A DNA stretch of 7,758 nucleotides from JAICIG01 sp035532215 (GCA_035532215.1 DATKRK010000252.1:1-7758), one strand, 5' to 3'; numbered from the stretch's first letter, positions 1-6,006 are shown. Numbers and translations: made by a program. The notes: generated from the letters alone by a model not told the origin.

Positions 1-104
1 TAGCCCAGGCATTTATGCCTGGGATCCGCGAGCCGTTTACCCCCCGCCAATCGGGAAAAACGGGCGCACCTTGAACGAATTCCCAGGCATAAATGCCTGG
101 GCTA
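1..104. repeat. Inverted pair of a palindromic intergenic repeat
   Basis: The first 23 bases (1-23) are repeated as an exact reverse complement at 82-104. Each copy is itself a hairpin with an 8-bp stem, CCCAGGCA / TGCCTGGG, and a TTTA loop, flanked by a TA dinucleotide on the outer side. The spacer at 24-81 shows no gene. Such a pair could form one large cruciform or two small hairpins, and may stop transcription from the left. No transposase or target duplication is visible. It looks like a dispersed, REP-like intergenic repeat of the host genome; the dispersal is inference because only this pair lies in the window. Confidence 0.8.
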
Positions 105-313
105 CGTAAAAGTCGTGGCCGAAGGCGATCCGGGAAATCCACCGGAAAAGTTGTGTAGAACAACGAGGGCGTTTCTCTAGCCCCAACCCTCTCGCAAACC
201 AAGAAGCCCAACCCATTCGCGGTCGGCTCGCGCTTCGCGTACACTGGGGAAGCTCATCGCCCACGAGCGAGGCTCTCACTCACACCCCCAAGCGAAGCAC
301 GACCCCACCGCGT
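105..313. other. Intergenic leader of the ThDP enzyme gene
   Basis: No gene is supported here; the open frame on the minus strand covers the palindromic repeat and has no recognisable protein features. TACACT at 240-245 could be a -10 element giving a leader of about 60 nt, and it resembles the TAAACT box upstream of the gene at 2302. No convincing -35 box sits at the right distance and no Shine-Dalgarno sequence precedes the ATG at 314, so the promoter is only a suggestion. Confidence 0.3.
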
Positions 314-2008
314 ATGGCAGTTAGCGGCTCCCAAGCCATTCTCACGATGCTGGCCGAGGCCGGCGTCCGATACCTGTTCGGCAACCCCGGCACTACCGAG
401 TTGCCGTTGATGGATGCGCTGGTCGATGACCGCCGCATCCAGTACATCCTCGGCCTACAGGAAGTGCCGGTGATGGCCATGGCCGACGGCTATGCCCAGG
501 CCTCGCGCTCGCTGGGCGTGGTCAACCTGCACATCAGTTGCGGCCTGGGCAACGCGATGGGCATGCTTTACAACGCCTATCGGGCCGGCACTCCGCTGTT
601 GGTCACCGCCGGCCAGCAAGACCGGCGGCTGAAGTTCGAAGAGCCGATTCTTTATTCCGACCTGGTGCAGGTCGCCCGGCCCTGGACCAAGTGGGCCGCC
701 GAGATCGAACGCCTCGAAGACCTGCCGTCGGCCCTGCGCCGGGCCGTGCAAGCCGCGCTGACGCCGCCCAGCGGCCCGGTGTTCCTCTCGCTGCCGATCG
801 ATCTGCAAAGCGAAATCGCCGAACTCGACCTGACGCCGGCCCGCCCGCTCGATTCGCGCGTCCGCCCGCCGGCCGACGCCTTGCGCCGCGCGGCCGATGT
901 GCTCGCTGCGGCCCGCAACCCGGCAATCTTGGCCGGCAGCCGCGTCGTCGAGGCCGGGGCCGTCGAGCAAATCGTGGCCGTGGCCGAGCGGCTCGGCGCC
1001 GCCGTGTTCACCGAAAGCGGCACGACACACGGGCGGCTCGGCTTTCCGGCCCATCATCCCCTTTACGCCCAGGCTTTGCCGCTCTGGTCGCCCGAAGTCC
1101 GCGACCGGCTGGCCGAATTCGACGTGCTGTTGGCCGTCGGCATGGACCTGTTGCGGCTGTATGTCTACTTCGAACCGGCCCGCGCCATCCCCGAGCATGT
1201 TCGCATCATCCATCTCGATCAGGATCCCTGGCAGCTCGGCAAAAACTACCCGCTCGAAGTCGGCCTGATCGGCGATCCGCAAGCCGGCCTGGCCGAACTG
1301 GCCGAGCTGCTGGACGAATTGCTCACGCCCGAACTCGTCTCGGCGGCCCAAGCCCGCGGCCAGGCTCGCGGCGCGGAGCATCAAAAAACGCGCGACGCGC
1401 TTTGGCGCCGCGCCGACGCCGAGCGCGACGTCCGGCCGCTCACGCCGCTGGCTTTGATGTCGAGCCTGGCCCGCGTGCTGCCCGACGACGTGGCGGTGAT
1501 CGAAGAAGCGGTCACCACGACGAACACCTACTTCGAGCGGCTCGGGGCGCTCAAGAACACGTCGGGCTATTTCGCCCATCGCGGTTGGGCGCTCGGCTGG
1601 GGCCTGGGCTGTGCGCTGGGGGTCAAGCTGGCCTGGCCCAAGCGGCCGGTGCTGGCGATGATCGGCGAAGGCGCCGCGATGTACGGCATCCAGGGCCTGT
1701 GGACCGCCGCCCGCTACCGCTTGCCGGTGACGTTCGTCGTGCCGAACAACGCCCAATACCAAATCCTCAAGGTCGGCGCCCAGCAGCTCGCCTTGCCCGC
1801 GGCCAAGTCGGGCCGCTACGAAGGGCTCGATCTCGTCGGGCCCGAGATCGATCTGGTCGCTCTGGCCCGTTCGCTCGGCGTCGAGGCCCATCGCATCGCC
1901 GAGCCCGACGAACTTGCCGACCGCGTCCGCGAATCGCTGGCCGGCGACGTCCCCCGGCTGTTCGACGTGCCGATCCAGCGCGGCGCCCCTGCGAAGCTGA
2001 GCTATTGA
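314..2008 (+). CDS. Thiamine-diphosphate-dependent enzyme, benzoylformate decarboxylase-like
   Basis: This is a 564-residue cytosolic enzyme of the ThDP superfamily that includes benzoylformate decarboxylase, acetolactate synthase and oxalyl-CoA decarboxylase. Such enzymes cleave or form C-C bonds next to a carbonyl. The N-terminal Pyr domain (about 1-170) has FGNPGTTELP at 22-31 and LQEVPVMAMADGYAQAS at 48-64, with E50 as the expected cofactor-activating glutamate. The middle domain is about 185-340, and the ThDP/Mg-binding PP domain about 375-555. By motif alignment to benzoylformate decarboxylase, H73 (NLHISCGLGNAMG) and H248 (FPAHHP) fall on its two active-site histidines, and T27 replaces its serine. 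The usual GDG metal motif reads GEG at 451-453, followed by NN at 478-479. The length is typical of the family, and the start gives the usual N-terminus. The substrate cannot be read from sequence. No partner gene is adjacent. Confidence 0.93.
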   Translation: MAVSGSQAILTMLAEAGVRYLFGNPGTTELPLMDALVDDRRIQYILGLQEVPVMAMADGYAQASRSLGVVNLHISCGLGNAMGMLYNAYRAGTPLLVTAGQQDRRLKFEEPILYSDLVQVARPWTKWAAEIERLEDLPSALRRAVQAALTPPSGPVFLSLPIDLQSEIAELDLTPARPLDSRVRPPADALRRAADVLAAARNPAILAGSRVVEAGAVEQIVAVAERLGAAVFTESGTTHGRLGFPAHHPLYAQALPLWSPEVRDRLAEFDVLLAVGMDLLRLYVYFEPARAIPEHVRIIHLDQDPWQLGKNYPLEVGLIGDPQAGLAELAELLDELLTPELVSAAQARGQARGAEHQKTRDALWRRADAERDVRPLTPLALMSSLARVLPDDVAVIEEAVTTTNTYFERLGALKNTSGYFAHRGWALGWGLGCALGVKLAWPKRPVLAMIGEGAAMYGIQGLWTAARYRLPVTFVVPNNAQYQILKVGAQQLALPAAKSGRYEGLDLVGPEIDLVALARSLGVEAHRIAEPDELADRVRESLAGDVPRLFDVPIQRGAPAKLSY

Positions 2009-2054
2009 GAGGTCGGAAGTCGGAAAGGTCGCGAGGCGTCTCCGTCAGCGTGCC

Positions 2055-2133
2055 TGGCGAGCCGGAGGCGTCAGCGCACATGGCGAGCCGGAGGCATCAG
2101 CGCACGTGGCGAGCCGGAGGCATCAGCCTCCGG
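2055..2133. repeat. 26-bp tandem repeat ending in a strong hairpin
   Basis: TGGCGAGCCGGAGGC(G/A)TCAGC begins at 2055, 2081 and 2107, so the period is exactly 26 bp. The first two units differ at two positions. The third changes its tail so that CCGGAGGC (2114-2121), loop ATCA, and GCCTCCGG (2126-2133) form a perfect 8-bp stem. A partial match (TCCGTCAGCGTGCC) precedes the array at 2041-2054. There is no U-tract after the stem on the + strand, so a factor-independent terminator for the upstream gene is possible but not typical. It is probably an intergenic repeat family of the host. Confidence 0.75.
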
Positions 2134-2217
2134 GTGAAAGCGGCAAGATGTCCTGCGTTAGCTCGCAGCTCGCGGCAAAACGCGCTTAGCCATTGAGATC
2201 GCAGCTCAACGTCACCA

Positions 2218-2233
2218 GGGGGCTGACGCCCCC
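2218..2233. repeat. GGGGGC-TGAC-GCCCCC hairpin
   Basis: This is a perfect 6-bp GC-only stem (2218-2223 with 2228-2233) around a TGAC tetraloop, flanked by CACCA and CGCTCGCC. It lies in the gap between the ThDP enzyme and the membrane protein, about 20 bp before the predicted -10 element. It looks like another short intergenic palindrome of the host rather than an operator, but its closeness to the promoter leaves a regulatory role open. Confidence 0.5.
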
Positions 2234-2250
2234 CGCTCGCCTGGCGCCCG

Positions 2251-2294
2251 TGGTAAACTACGGCTCGTTGCCCGCGACGATCCCTATCCGGAGG
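2251..2294 (+). promoter_or_regulatory. Extended -10 element and ribosome-binding site of the membrane protein gene
   Basis: TGGTAAACT at 2251-2259 fits an extended -10 box (TGn followed by TAAACT at 2254-2259). No good -35 box stands 16-18 bp upstream, as is usual for extended -10 promoters. Transcription would begin near 2266 and give a leader of about 35 nt. GGAGG at 2290-2294 is 7 nt before the ATG at 2302, which is the best Shine-Dalgarno match in the window and fixes that start. The promoter is inferred; the ribosome-binding site is read directly. Confidence 0.55.
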
Positions 2295-2301
2295 CCCACG
2301 C

Positions 2302-3042
2302 ATGAGCCGCTTCCTGCGAAGCGCGGCGATAGGCATGCTGGGCGGCGTGCTCGCCTTCGCCGCCTTCAATTCGCTGTCGTACTTCGTGCGCACCGGCGGC
2401 AATTTACAGCGACATGGCGGGCGGATCGGCTTCCCGTGGCTGGTCTGGGCAGACAACGGCTGCTTCGGCCGGGATTTTTATCTCAACGCTCTGCTTGCAG
2501 ACGTCGGCATCGGGCTGGCGGCAAGCGGCGCCATCGGCTGCCTCTTCGCGCTGGCCGTCCGCGGCGATCGGAAAGTCTCCGGATCACTTTTCCCCGCACC
2601 TCCGCGCAATGAAGACGTGGAGGAATCTGCCGCGAAACTTCGCCGGCCGCAATTCAGCCTGCTCGGCTTGATGCTGCTCGTGACGTCGGTCGCGGTGCTG
2701 TTCGCCCTCGGGCAAGAGGCCGAAGTTCGCGTCAAGCGGCAAATGCTGATTCTGGCCTACTGGCTCGGCCCCGGCCTGCTCGCGGCGAGCCATGGCCTGG
2801 CCAGTTGGCTCGCGCCGCGCGCCCGCGGTCAGACGATGCTCATCGTCGCGCCGCTCGTCTTGCTTGCCCCGCTCGTCCTCGGCCCCTCAGCCGGGCTGAA
2901 AGACTCGACCCTCGTCGCGCTCGGCTTCTTCATCTACTGGACGCCCCAGTGCGTGCTGCTCTTGGCCCTCTTCTGCGCCTGGGGACTCGTTCATCCAGAT
3001 GGGGAGTCGCGCGCCTCACGGGCGGGTCGAAAGGCGCCGTAG
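2302..3042 (+). CDS. Hypothetical six-helix membrane protein
   Basis: I do not recognise this 246-residue protein. Hydrophobic stretches suggest six membrane helices at about 7-28, 62-87, 119-137, 148-170, 177-195 and 203-229. A polar loop (about 88-115) divides it into two halves. The first half has WADNGCFGRDFY (49-60) between helices 1 and 2. The second begins with RRPQFSLLGLMLLVTSVAVL (114-133), a positively charged run into a helix that recalls short planctomycete membrane proteins of unknown role. Cysteines are at 54, 80, 217 and 225. There is no catalytic motif and no cleavable signal peptide beyond helix 1. The GGAGG site supports the start. Its last few codons run into the remnant of a minus-strand gene, so the tail HPDGESRASRAGRKAP may be an accidental extension left by a rearrangement. 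Confidence 0.72.
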   Translation: MSRFLRSAAIGMLGGVLAFAAFNSLSYFVRTGGNLQRHGGRIGFPWLVWADNGCFGRDFYLNALLADVGIGLAASGAIGCLFALAVRGDRKVSGSLFPAPPRNEDVEESAAKLRRPQFSLLGLMLLVTSVAVLFALGQEAEVRVKRQMLILAYWLGPGLLAASHGLASWLAPRARGQTMLIVAPLVLLAPLVLGPSAGLKDSTLVALGFFIYWTPQCVLLLALFCAWGLVHPDGESRASRAGRKAP

Positions 3043-3218
3043 CGGTAGAGCGGCTGCGGCATCAGGCGCAGCTCGTGCCGCCACTGGGCGTGCCCCATCG
3101 CCGCCGAGAATCCGCGCAGGATGTTCCGCATCTGAGCCAAGCGGCGAACCGGCGTCGCCGCCGGCGCGTCGGGCTTGCCGGGGACCGGCTTGAATTCGAC
3201 GCCCGCCGCCGGGGGTAT
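3036..3218 (-). pseudogene. Remnant of a planctomycete-type protein family
   Basis: The minus strand is open from upstream of 3250 down to a TGA at 2991-2993. From about 3218 to 3036 it reads like real protein: GVEFKPVPGKPDAP, then VRRLAQMRNILRGF, then WRHELRLMPQPLYRYG. From memory this resembles a region of planctomycete proteins where an 'R.MR.i.r.F' helix is followed by 'ELRLLPQPLyRY', normally continuing into a 'DGALFAF' segment. Here that continuation is missing and the frame ends in unrelated AFRPAREARDSPSG. There is no ATG upstream, and the frame runs back into the end of hicB out of frame. Both ends are therefore lost, between the membrane gene and the toxin-antitoxin island. The family assignment rests on recall; the truncation is visible in the sequence. 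Confidence 0.5.
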
Positions 3219-3250
3219 TGAGGATTCAACTGCGAACGGCCGCAGAAATA

Positions 3251-3676
3251 CTAAGCATGCTGTTTCTTAGGAGGCAATTTCTTTTTGCTAGACTGTTTCT
3301 TGGATTTCGCCGACCTTGCATGCGTCACCGGGATGGGCCCCGCGCGGACCGAGGAACAGGCAACCGTTTCGAGCCGCGTCACGATCCAATTGTTTAGGCT
3401 CTGTCCCTGCTCGCTTGCCAGCTCTGCGAGCCGTCGGTGCAAGTCGGGCGACATTCTAAGAAGAAATCGCCCGGAGAAAGGTTTATCTGGCTTTTCTCCA
3501 CGCTCTTTGCAGAATTCCAGGTAGTCATCCACCGACTCCTCGAATGCCTTCCGCAGCTCGCTAACCGATTGCCCTTGAAAAGTAACGACGTCCTTGATCC
3601 CAACAATTTGGCCGTGCAAGAAATCATTCTCCGGGTCGAAGGAAATCATGCCAGAATAGTTTCTATAGTGCAGCAT
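3251..3676 (-). CDS. hicB: HicB family antitoxin
   Basis: This 141-residue antitoxin would bind and neutralise HicA and repress the operon by binding its operator. Residues 1-60 form the HicB partial RNase H-like domain: YSGMISFDPEN, FLHGQIVGIKDVVTFQG (19-35), VSELRKAFEESVDDYLEFC (38-56). GEKPDKPFSGRF (60-71) links to a ribbon-helix-helix type DNA-binding segment, LLRMSPDLHRRLAELASEQ and SLNNWIVTRLE (72-103). The tail (about 123-139) is a lysine-rich run, KSKKQSSKKKLPPKK, longer than usual and perhaps an aid to nucleic-acid binding. I chose ATG at 3676; a GTG two codons upstream (3682) is also possible, and neither has a clear ribosome-binding site. The gene is A/T-richer than its neighbours, which suggests transfer. 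It follows hicA after an 88-bp gap. Confidence 0.92.
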   Translation of the reverse strand: MLHYRNYSGMISFDPENDFLHGQIVGIKDVVTFQGQSVSELRKAFEESVDDYLEFCKERGEKPDKPFSGRFLLRMSPDLHRRLAELASEQGQSLNNWIVTRLETVACSSVRAGPIPVTHARSAKSKKQSSKKKLPPKKQHA

Positions 3677-3701
3677 AAACACACCAGCATTTTTAATGGC
3701 T

Positions 3702-3729
3702 TTTATATTTCAAGGAGCTTTGACAGTAA
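3702..3729 (-). promoter_or_regulatory. Possible internal promoter for hicB
   Basis: The 88-bp hicA-hicB gap is very A/T-rich. On the minus strand it holds TTACTG (3729-3724), 16 bp, then TATAAA (3707-3702), a reasonable housekeeping-type promoter starting near 3695, about 20 nt before the hicB ATG. A separate promoter would let antitoxin be made without toxin. This is inferred from box matches alone. Confidence 0.35.
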
Positions 3730-3764
3730 GAACCGATAGAAGAATCGCGCTAACAGTAGTCCAG

Positions 3765-4028
3765 CTAGTCCGCCTCCTGCGGAGCAATTCCCGCTGCAAG
3801 CAAGAATTCTCTTACGGATTCCACGCACGCTTTGCCCGCCTCTTTTTGGGGATGCGGACGATGAAACACGGCGCGCACTCCGTTCAAGTGGACGCGCACG
3901 CGGGAACCCCTTCCTTCGCTGAGTTCCGCGCCCAACGACTTCAGCATCGATTCGATGTCTCGCCAAGCGATGCTCGACTGAGTTGGATCAGCGAACACCG
4001 CTTTGAGTACTTTTAGGTGTTTAGCCAT
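3765..4028 (-). CDS. hicA: HicA family toxin (mRNA interferase)
   Basis: This 87-residue toxin has a double-stranded-RNA-binding-like fold and is expected to cleave mRNA and arrest growth unless bound by HicB. Visible features are KHLKVLKAVFADP (3-15), WRDIESMLKSLGAELSEGRGSRVRVHLNGVRAVFHRPHP (22-60) and a C-terminal helix VESVREFLLAAG (69-80). It belongs to the longer HicA type; the Escherichia coli K-12 toxin has about 58 residues. In short HicAs a Gly-Ser motif is closely followed by the catalytic histidine; here GS (41-42) is followed by Arg43, while histidines occur at 47, 56 and 59. I chose ATG at 4028 because homologous sequence begins there; the frame could extend to a GTG at 4091, but those codons overlap the operator. 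It is first in the hicAB operon and A/T-richer than the flanking genes. Confidence 0.9.
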   Translation of the reverse strand: MAKHLKVLKAVFADPTQSSIAWRDIESMLKSLGAELSEGRGSRVRVHLNGVRAVFHRPHPQKEAGKACVESVREFLLAAGIAPQEAD

Positions 4029-4039
4029 CCAAGGGCCTG

Positions 4040-4072
4040 TCAACTCGAAGGATCGCTTGAAGAACCGCGCAT
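4040..4072 (-). other. Possible 10-codon leader ORF before hicA
   Basis: On the minus strand GGAGGAG directly abuts an ATG at 4072, which opens a 10-codon frame (MRGSSSDPSS) closed by TGA at 4042-4040, 11 nt before the hicA ATG. The purine run is the only strong ribosome-binding sequence upstream of hicA, but it is too close to this ATG for ideal use. It could couple or dampen toxin translation, or be chance. Confidence 0.2.
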
Positions 4073-4081
4073 CTCCTCCAA

Positions 4082-4110
4082 ACAGTATCACAATGTGATA
4101 CTATCGACAA
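4082..4110 (-). promoter_or_regulatory. hicAB promoter with 19-bp palindromic operator
   Basis: AGTATCACAATGTGATACT (4084-4102) is a perfect inverted repeat with 8-bp arms (4084-4091 and 4095-4102) around AAT. It overlaps a plausible minus-strand promoter: TTGTCG (4110-4105), exactly 17 bp, and TACTGT (4087-4082). Transcription would start near 4075 and give a leader of about 47 nt. A palindrome covering the spacer and -10 box is where autoregulating HicB or HicAB complexes are expected to bind. The palindrome is read directly; binding is inferred. Confidence 0.65.
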
Positions 4111-4135
4111 GACCGAGGGGGGCGCCGGAGGCAGA

Positions 4136-4253
4136 AGCCAACAATATGGGCCGACTACCTGGAAAGGCGCAACTACTGTTGAGGTAACTGGTTAGAATGT
4201 GTGGATACAGAGCATTTGGCGCCTTACGCGGTTCCCCGCAGCCATTGTTAGGT
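4136..4253. repeat. attC-like imperfect inverted repeat beside hicAB
   Basis: The outer 35 bases of this 118-bp stretch are related as reverse complements without gaps. The left end begins AGCCAACAAT and the right end ends ATTGTTAGGT. The AACAAT/ATTGTT blocks (4140-4145 and 4244-4249) and the AAGGCGC/GCGCCTT blocks (4164-4170 and 4219-4225) keep the same distance from each end. GTTAGGT at 4247-4253 matches the integron core GTTRRRY. Its left partner AGCCAAC differs from RYYYAAC at one base. Size and ends fit a long attC cassette site; the inner pairing is poorer than in typical sites. A decayed miniature element with terminal inverted repeats is the alternative. There is no second site beyond hicB and no integrase in the window. 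Confidence 0.4.
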
Positions 4254-4272
4254 CCGAGCGCCGCTCACTCGA

Positions 4273-4313
4273 TCCCCTCATCTCCTTCCCCATCCCCCCA
4301 TCCCCTTTCCAAA
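4273..4313 (-). repeat. Polypurine element after the kinase stop codon
   Basis: On the minus strand this begins TTTGGAAAGGGGATG and continues as a G/A-only run with GATG and GAGG steps, about 17 nt after the kinase TGA. It is about 90% identical, with a one-base indel, to the copy at 6246-6285, which lies at nearly the same distance after the cobL stop codon. The strand asymmetry and G-runs could favour triplex or quadruplex structure. It may act as a 3' end or termination element, or be a dispersed repeat. Confidence 0.6.
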
Positions 4314-4329
4314 ACGCCGCAAGCCACCC

Positions 4330-6006
4330 TCACGCTCCCCGTTCCTGCCGCAACCGCTGCCGGTAATACTTCAGCCCCGGCACGAAGAAGCAGGCGGCGG
4401 AGACGATGCCGAAGAGAGTGATGCTGTACGGATAATCGAAGCGGTCGAGACTGGCCATCAACAGCGCGGTGACGAACAACGCGGCGCCTTGGATGTAAAA
4501 CTCGCCGGTCAGGATGCCGGCCTTGGCGATGAACACCATGCCGCTGGAAATGGCCAACACGGGCGAAAGCTTGAGCACGGGCAGGCGGAGCAGCATTTCG
4601 ACCGGGAACAGGACGGCGATGCTGATCACGCTGCCGGCCCAGATGTGGGCGATCTGCCGCTCGACGAACGTCACCGGCCCGGCCCGGCGCCGCAAGGCCC
4701 AAAAGATCGCCGCCCAGGTGCCCATGCCGGCCGTCCAGAGCGCGAAGTACGGCCCCGGCGACGTGACGCCGCGCCATTGAAAGGCGTTGGTCACGAGCGA
4801 AATGATCAGTAGCGCCAGGCTGTGCCACATCCAGAGCAGGCCCCAATGCTCGAGCACCGTGGCATGGTGCGTCTCGCGGAACCAGCGGGCGATGACCTGG
4901 CTGAACAGCCCGGAGCGGGCGGCGATCGGTTCGTCGGTCAAATAGGCCCGCAGATCGTCGGCCAGAGCCTTGGCCGTCGGATAACGCAGGGCCGGCAGCT
5001 TTTGCAGGCATTTCAGGGCGATCATTTCCAGATCGCGGTCGGCCCGCGGGTTCAACAGCCGCGGCGGCAGCGGATCTTGTTCGAGCACCAACAGCACCGT
5101 GTCGACCGCCGTGGCGGCTTGAAAGGGCGGCCGGCCGGTGAGCATCTGGTAGAGGATCGTGCCCAGGCTGTAGACGTCGCTGGCCGGGCCGAGTTGCCCG
5201 CGGTTGCCGGCGGCCTGTTCGGGCGCCATGTAGCAAGGCGTGCCGAGGATCGCCCCGGAGCGCGTCAGTTGCGAGTCGCCGGTCACGCGCTTGGCCAGCC
5301 CGAAATCGGTGACGTGCGGCCGGCCTTCAGCGTCGATCAGGATGTTCGAAGGTTTTAAGTCGCGGTGCAGGATGCCGCGGCTGTGGGCGAAGTGGATCGC
5401 GTCGCAGATCGGCGCCAGGATCTCGGCGGCATCGCGCGGCGGCAGCGGCCCTTCGGCCAGGCGCCGGGCGAGCGTCGTGCCTGCGACGTATTTCATCACG
5501 AAGTAGGGCTGCCCGTCGCACTCGCCGACTTCGTAGACCGGCACGATATGCGGATGATCGAGCCGCGCGGCCGATTCCGCCTCGGAACGGAACCGGGCCA
5601 GGTCGGAGGCCGAGGCCAGCTCGCCTTGCAGGATCATCTTCAAACCGACCGCGCGGTCCAGGCTGCACTGCCGGGCCAGGTAGACGACGCCCATGCCGCC
5701 GCGGCCGAGTTCCGCCTGCAACTCGAAATCGCCGAAGCGACGCGGCAAATCGGCCGCCGCTCCGCCCGACTTCGACAGTCCGACGGTCGGCGGAACGGTC
5801 GACCAACTGCTCTGCGACAAGCCGGCGGCGATTCCTTCGGCCACCTGCACGGCGGCCCACAACTCGCGCAACTCGCCCGAGAAATCGGGATGCTCGCGAG
5901 CCAAGGCTTCAATATCGGGCGGGCGGCCGGAGCGCAGCTCGGCGGTCATGCGTTCGAGCAGTTGGGCCAATTGCTCTTCGCGCTCCTGGGCGAGGTGGGG
6001 GTTCAT
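4330..6006 (-). CDS. Serine/threonine protein kinase with multi-helix membrane domain
   Basis: This is a 558-residue PknB/Hanks-type kinase. Residues 12-60 form the helical leader typical of planctomycete kinases. The kinase domain is about 94-355: glycine loop GRGGMGVVY (101-109), ATP-site lysine K123 in VGLKMI, likely helix-C glutamate E142, catalytic loop HRDLKPSN (214-221, D216 as base), metal-binding DFG (234-236), GTPCYMAPE (255-263), and DVYSLG (277-282). All key residues are present, so it should be active, and HRD marks activation-loop control. The C-terminal part (388-545) has about six hydrophobic segments, near 388-406, 418-437, 454-472, 482-500, 504-520 and 529-545. A basic tail follows. 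There is no WD40, TPR or PASTA sensor, so the membrane domain itself probably receives the signal or places the kinase at the membrane. No strong ribosome-binding site precedes the ATG. Confidence 0.95.
   Translation of the reverse strand: MNPHLAQEREEQLAQLLERMTAELRSGRPPDIEALAREHPDFSGELRELWAAVQVAEGIAAGLSQSSWSTVPPTVGLSKSGGAAADLPRRFGDFELQAELGRGGMGVVYLARQCSLDRAVGLKMILQGELASASDLARFRSEAESAARLDHPHIVPVYEVGECDGQPYFVMKYVAGTTLARRLAEGPLPPRDAAEILAPICDAIHFAHSRGILHRDLKPSNILIDAEGRPHVTDFGLAKRVTGDSQLTRSGAILGTPCYMAPEQAAGNRGQLGPASDVYSLGTILYQMLTGRPPFQAATAVDTVLLVLEQDPLPPRLLNPRADRDLEMIALKCLQKLPALRYPTAKALADDLRAYLTDEPIAARSGLFSQVIARWFRETHHATVLEHWGLLWMWHSLALLIISLVTNAFQWRGVTSPGPYFALWTAGMGTWAAIFWALRRRAGPVTFVERQIAHIWAGSVISIAVLFPVEMLLRLPVLKLSPVLAISSGMVFIAKAGILTGEFYIQGAALFVTALLMASLDRFDYPYSITLFGIVSAACFFVPGLKYYRQRLRQERGA

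Noticed and set aside
1..104. Insertion sequence or MITE bounded by inverted repeats
   Set aside because: Each arm is itself a hairpin, the interior is 58 bp of featureless sequence, and no flanking duplication can be seen.
455..1891. 478-codon open frame on the minus strand, opposite the ThDP enzyme
   Set aside because: Its translation is low-complexity, rich in Gly, Arg, Gln and Asp, with no motif. It is the expected antisense shadow of a GC-rich gene whose plus frame carries clear family motifs.
538..2196. 552-codon alternative plus-strand frame over the ThDP enzyme
   Set aside because: It is an Arg/Pro/Ala-rich out-of-frame reading with no conserved motif, and it runs on through repeats after the real stop codon.
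3223..3229. Second attC core (GTTGAAT on the minus strand) marking the far end of a hicAB cassette
   Set aside because: The seven bases fit GTTRRRY, but no RYYYAAC partner or inverted-repeat arm exists at a suitable distance, so the match is likely chance.
3234..3249. Terminator of hicAB (CTGCG-GCCGTT-CGCAG on the minus strand)
   Set aside because: The stem is only 5 bp and is followed by TTGAATCC rather than a U-tract, too weak to call.
4822..5358. Open frames on the plus strand across the kinase gene
   Set aside because: They mirror the kinase codons and show no protein features; every kinase motif is intact on the minus strand.
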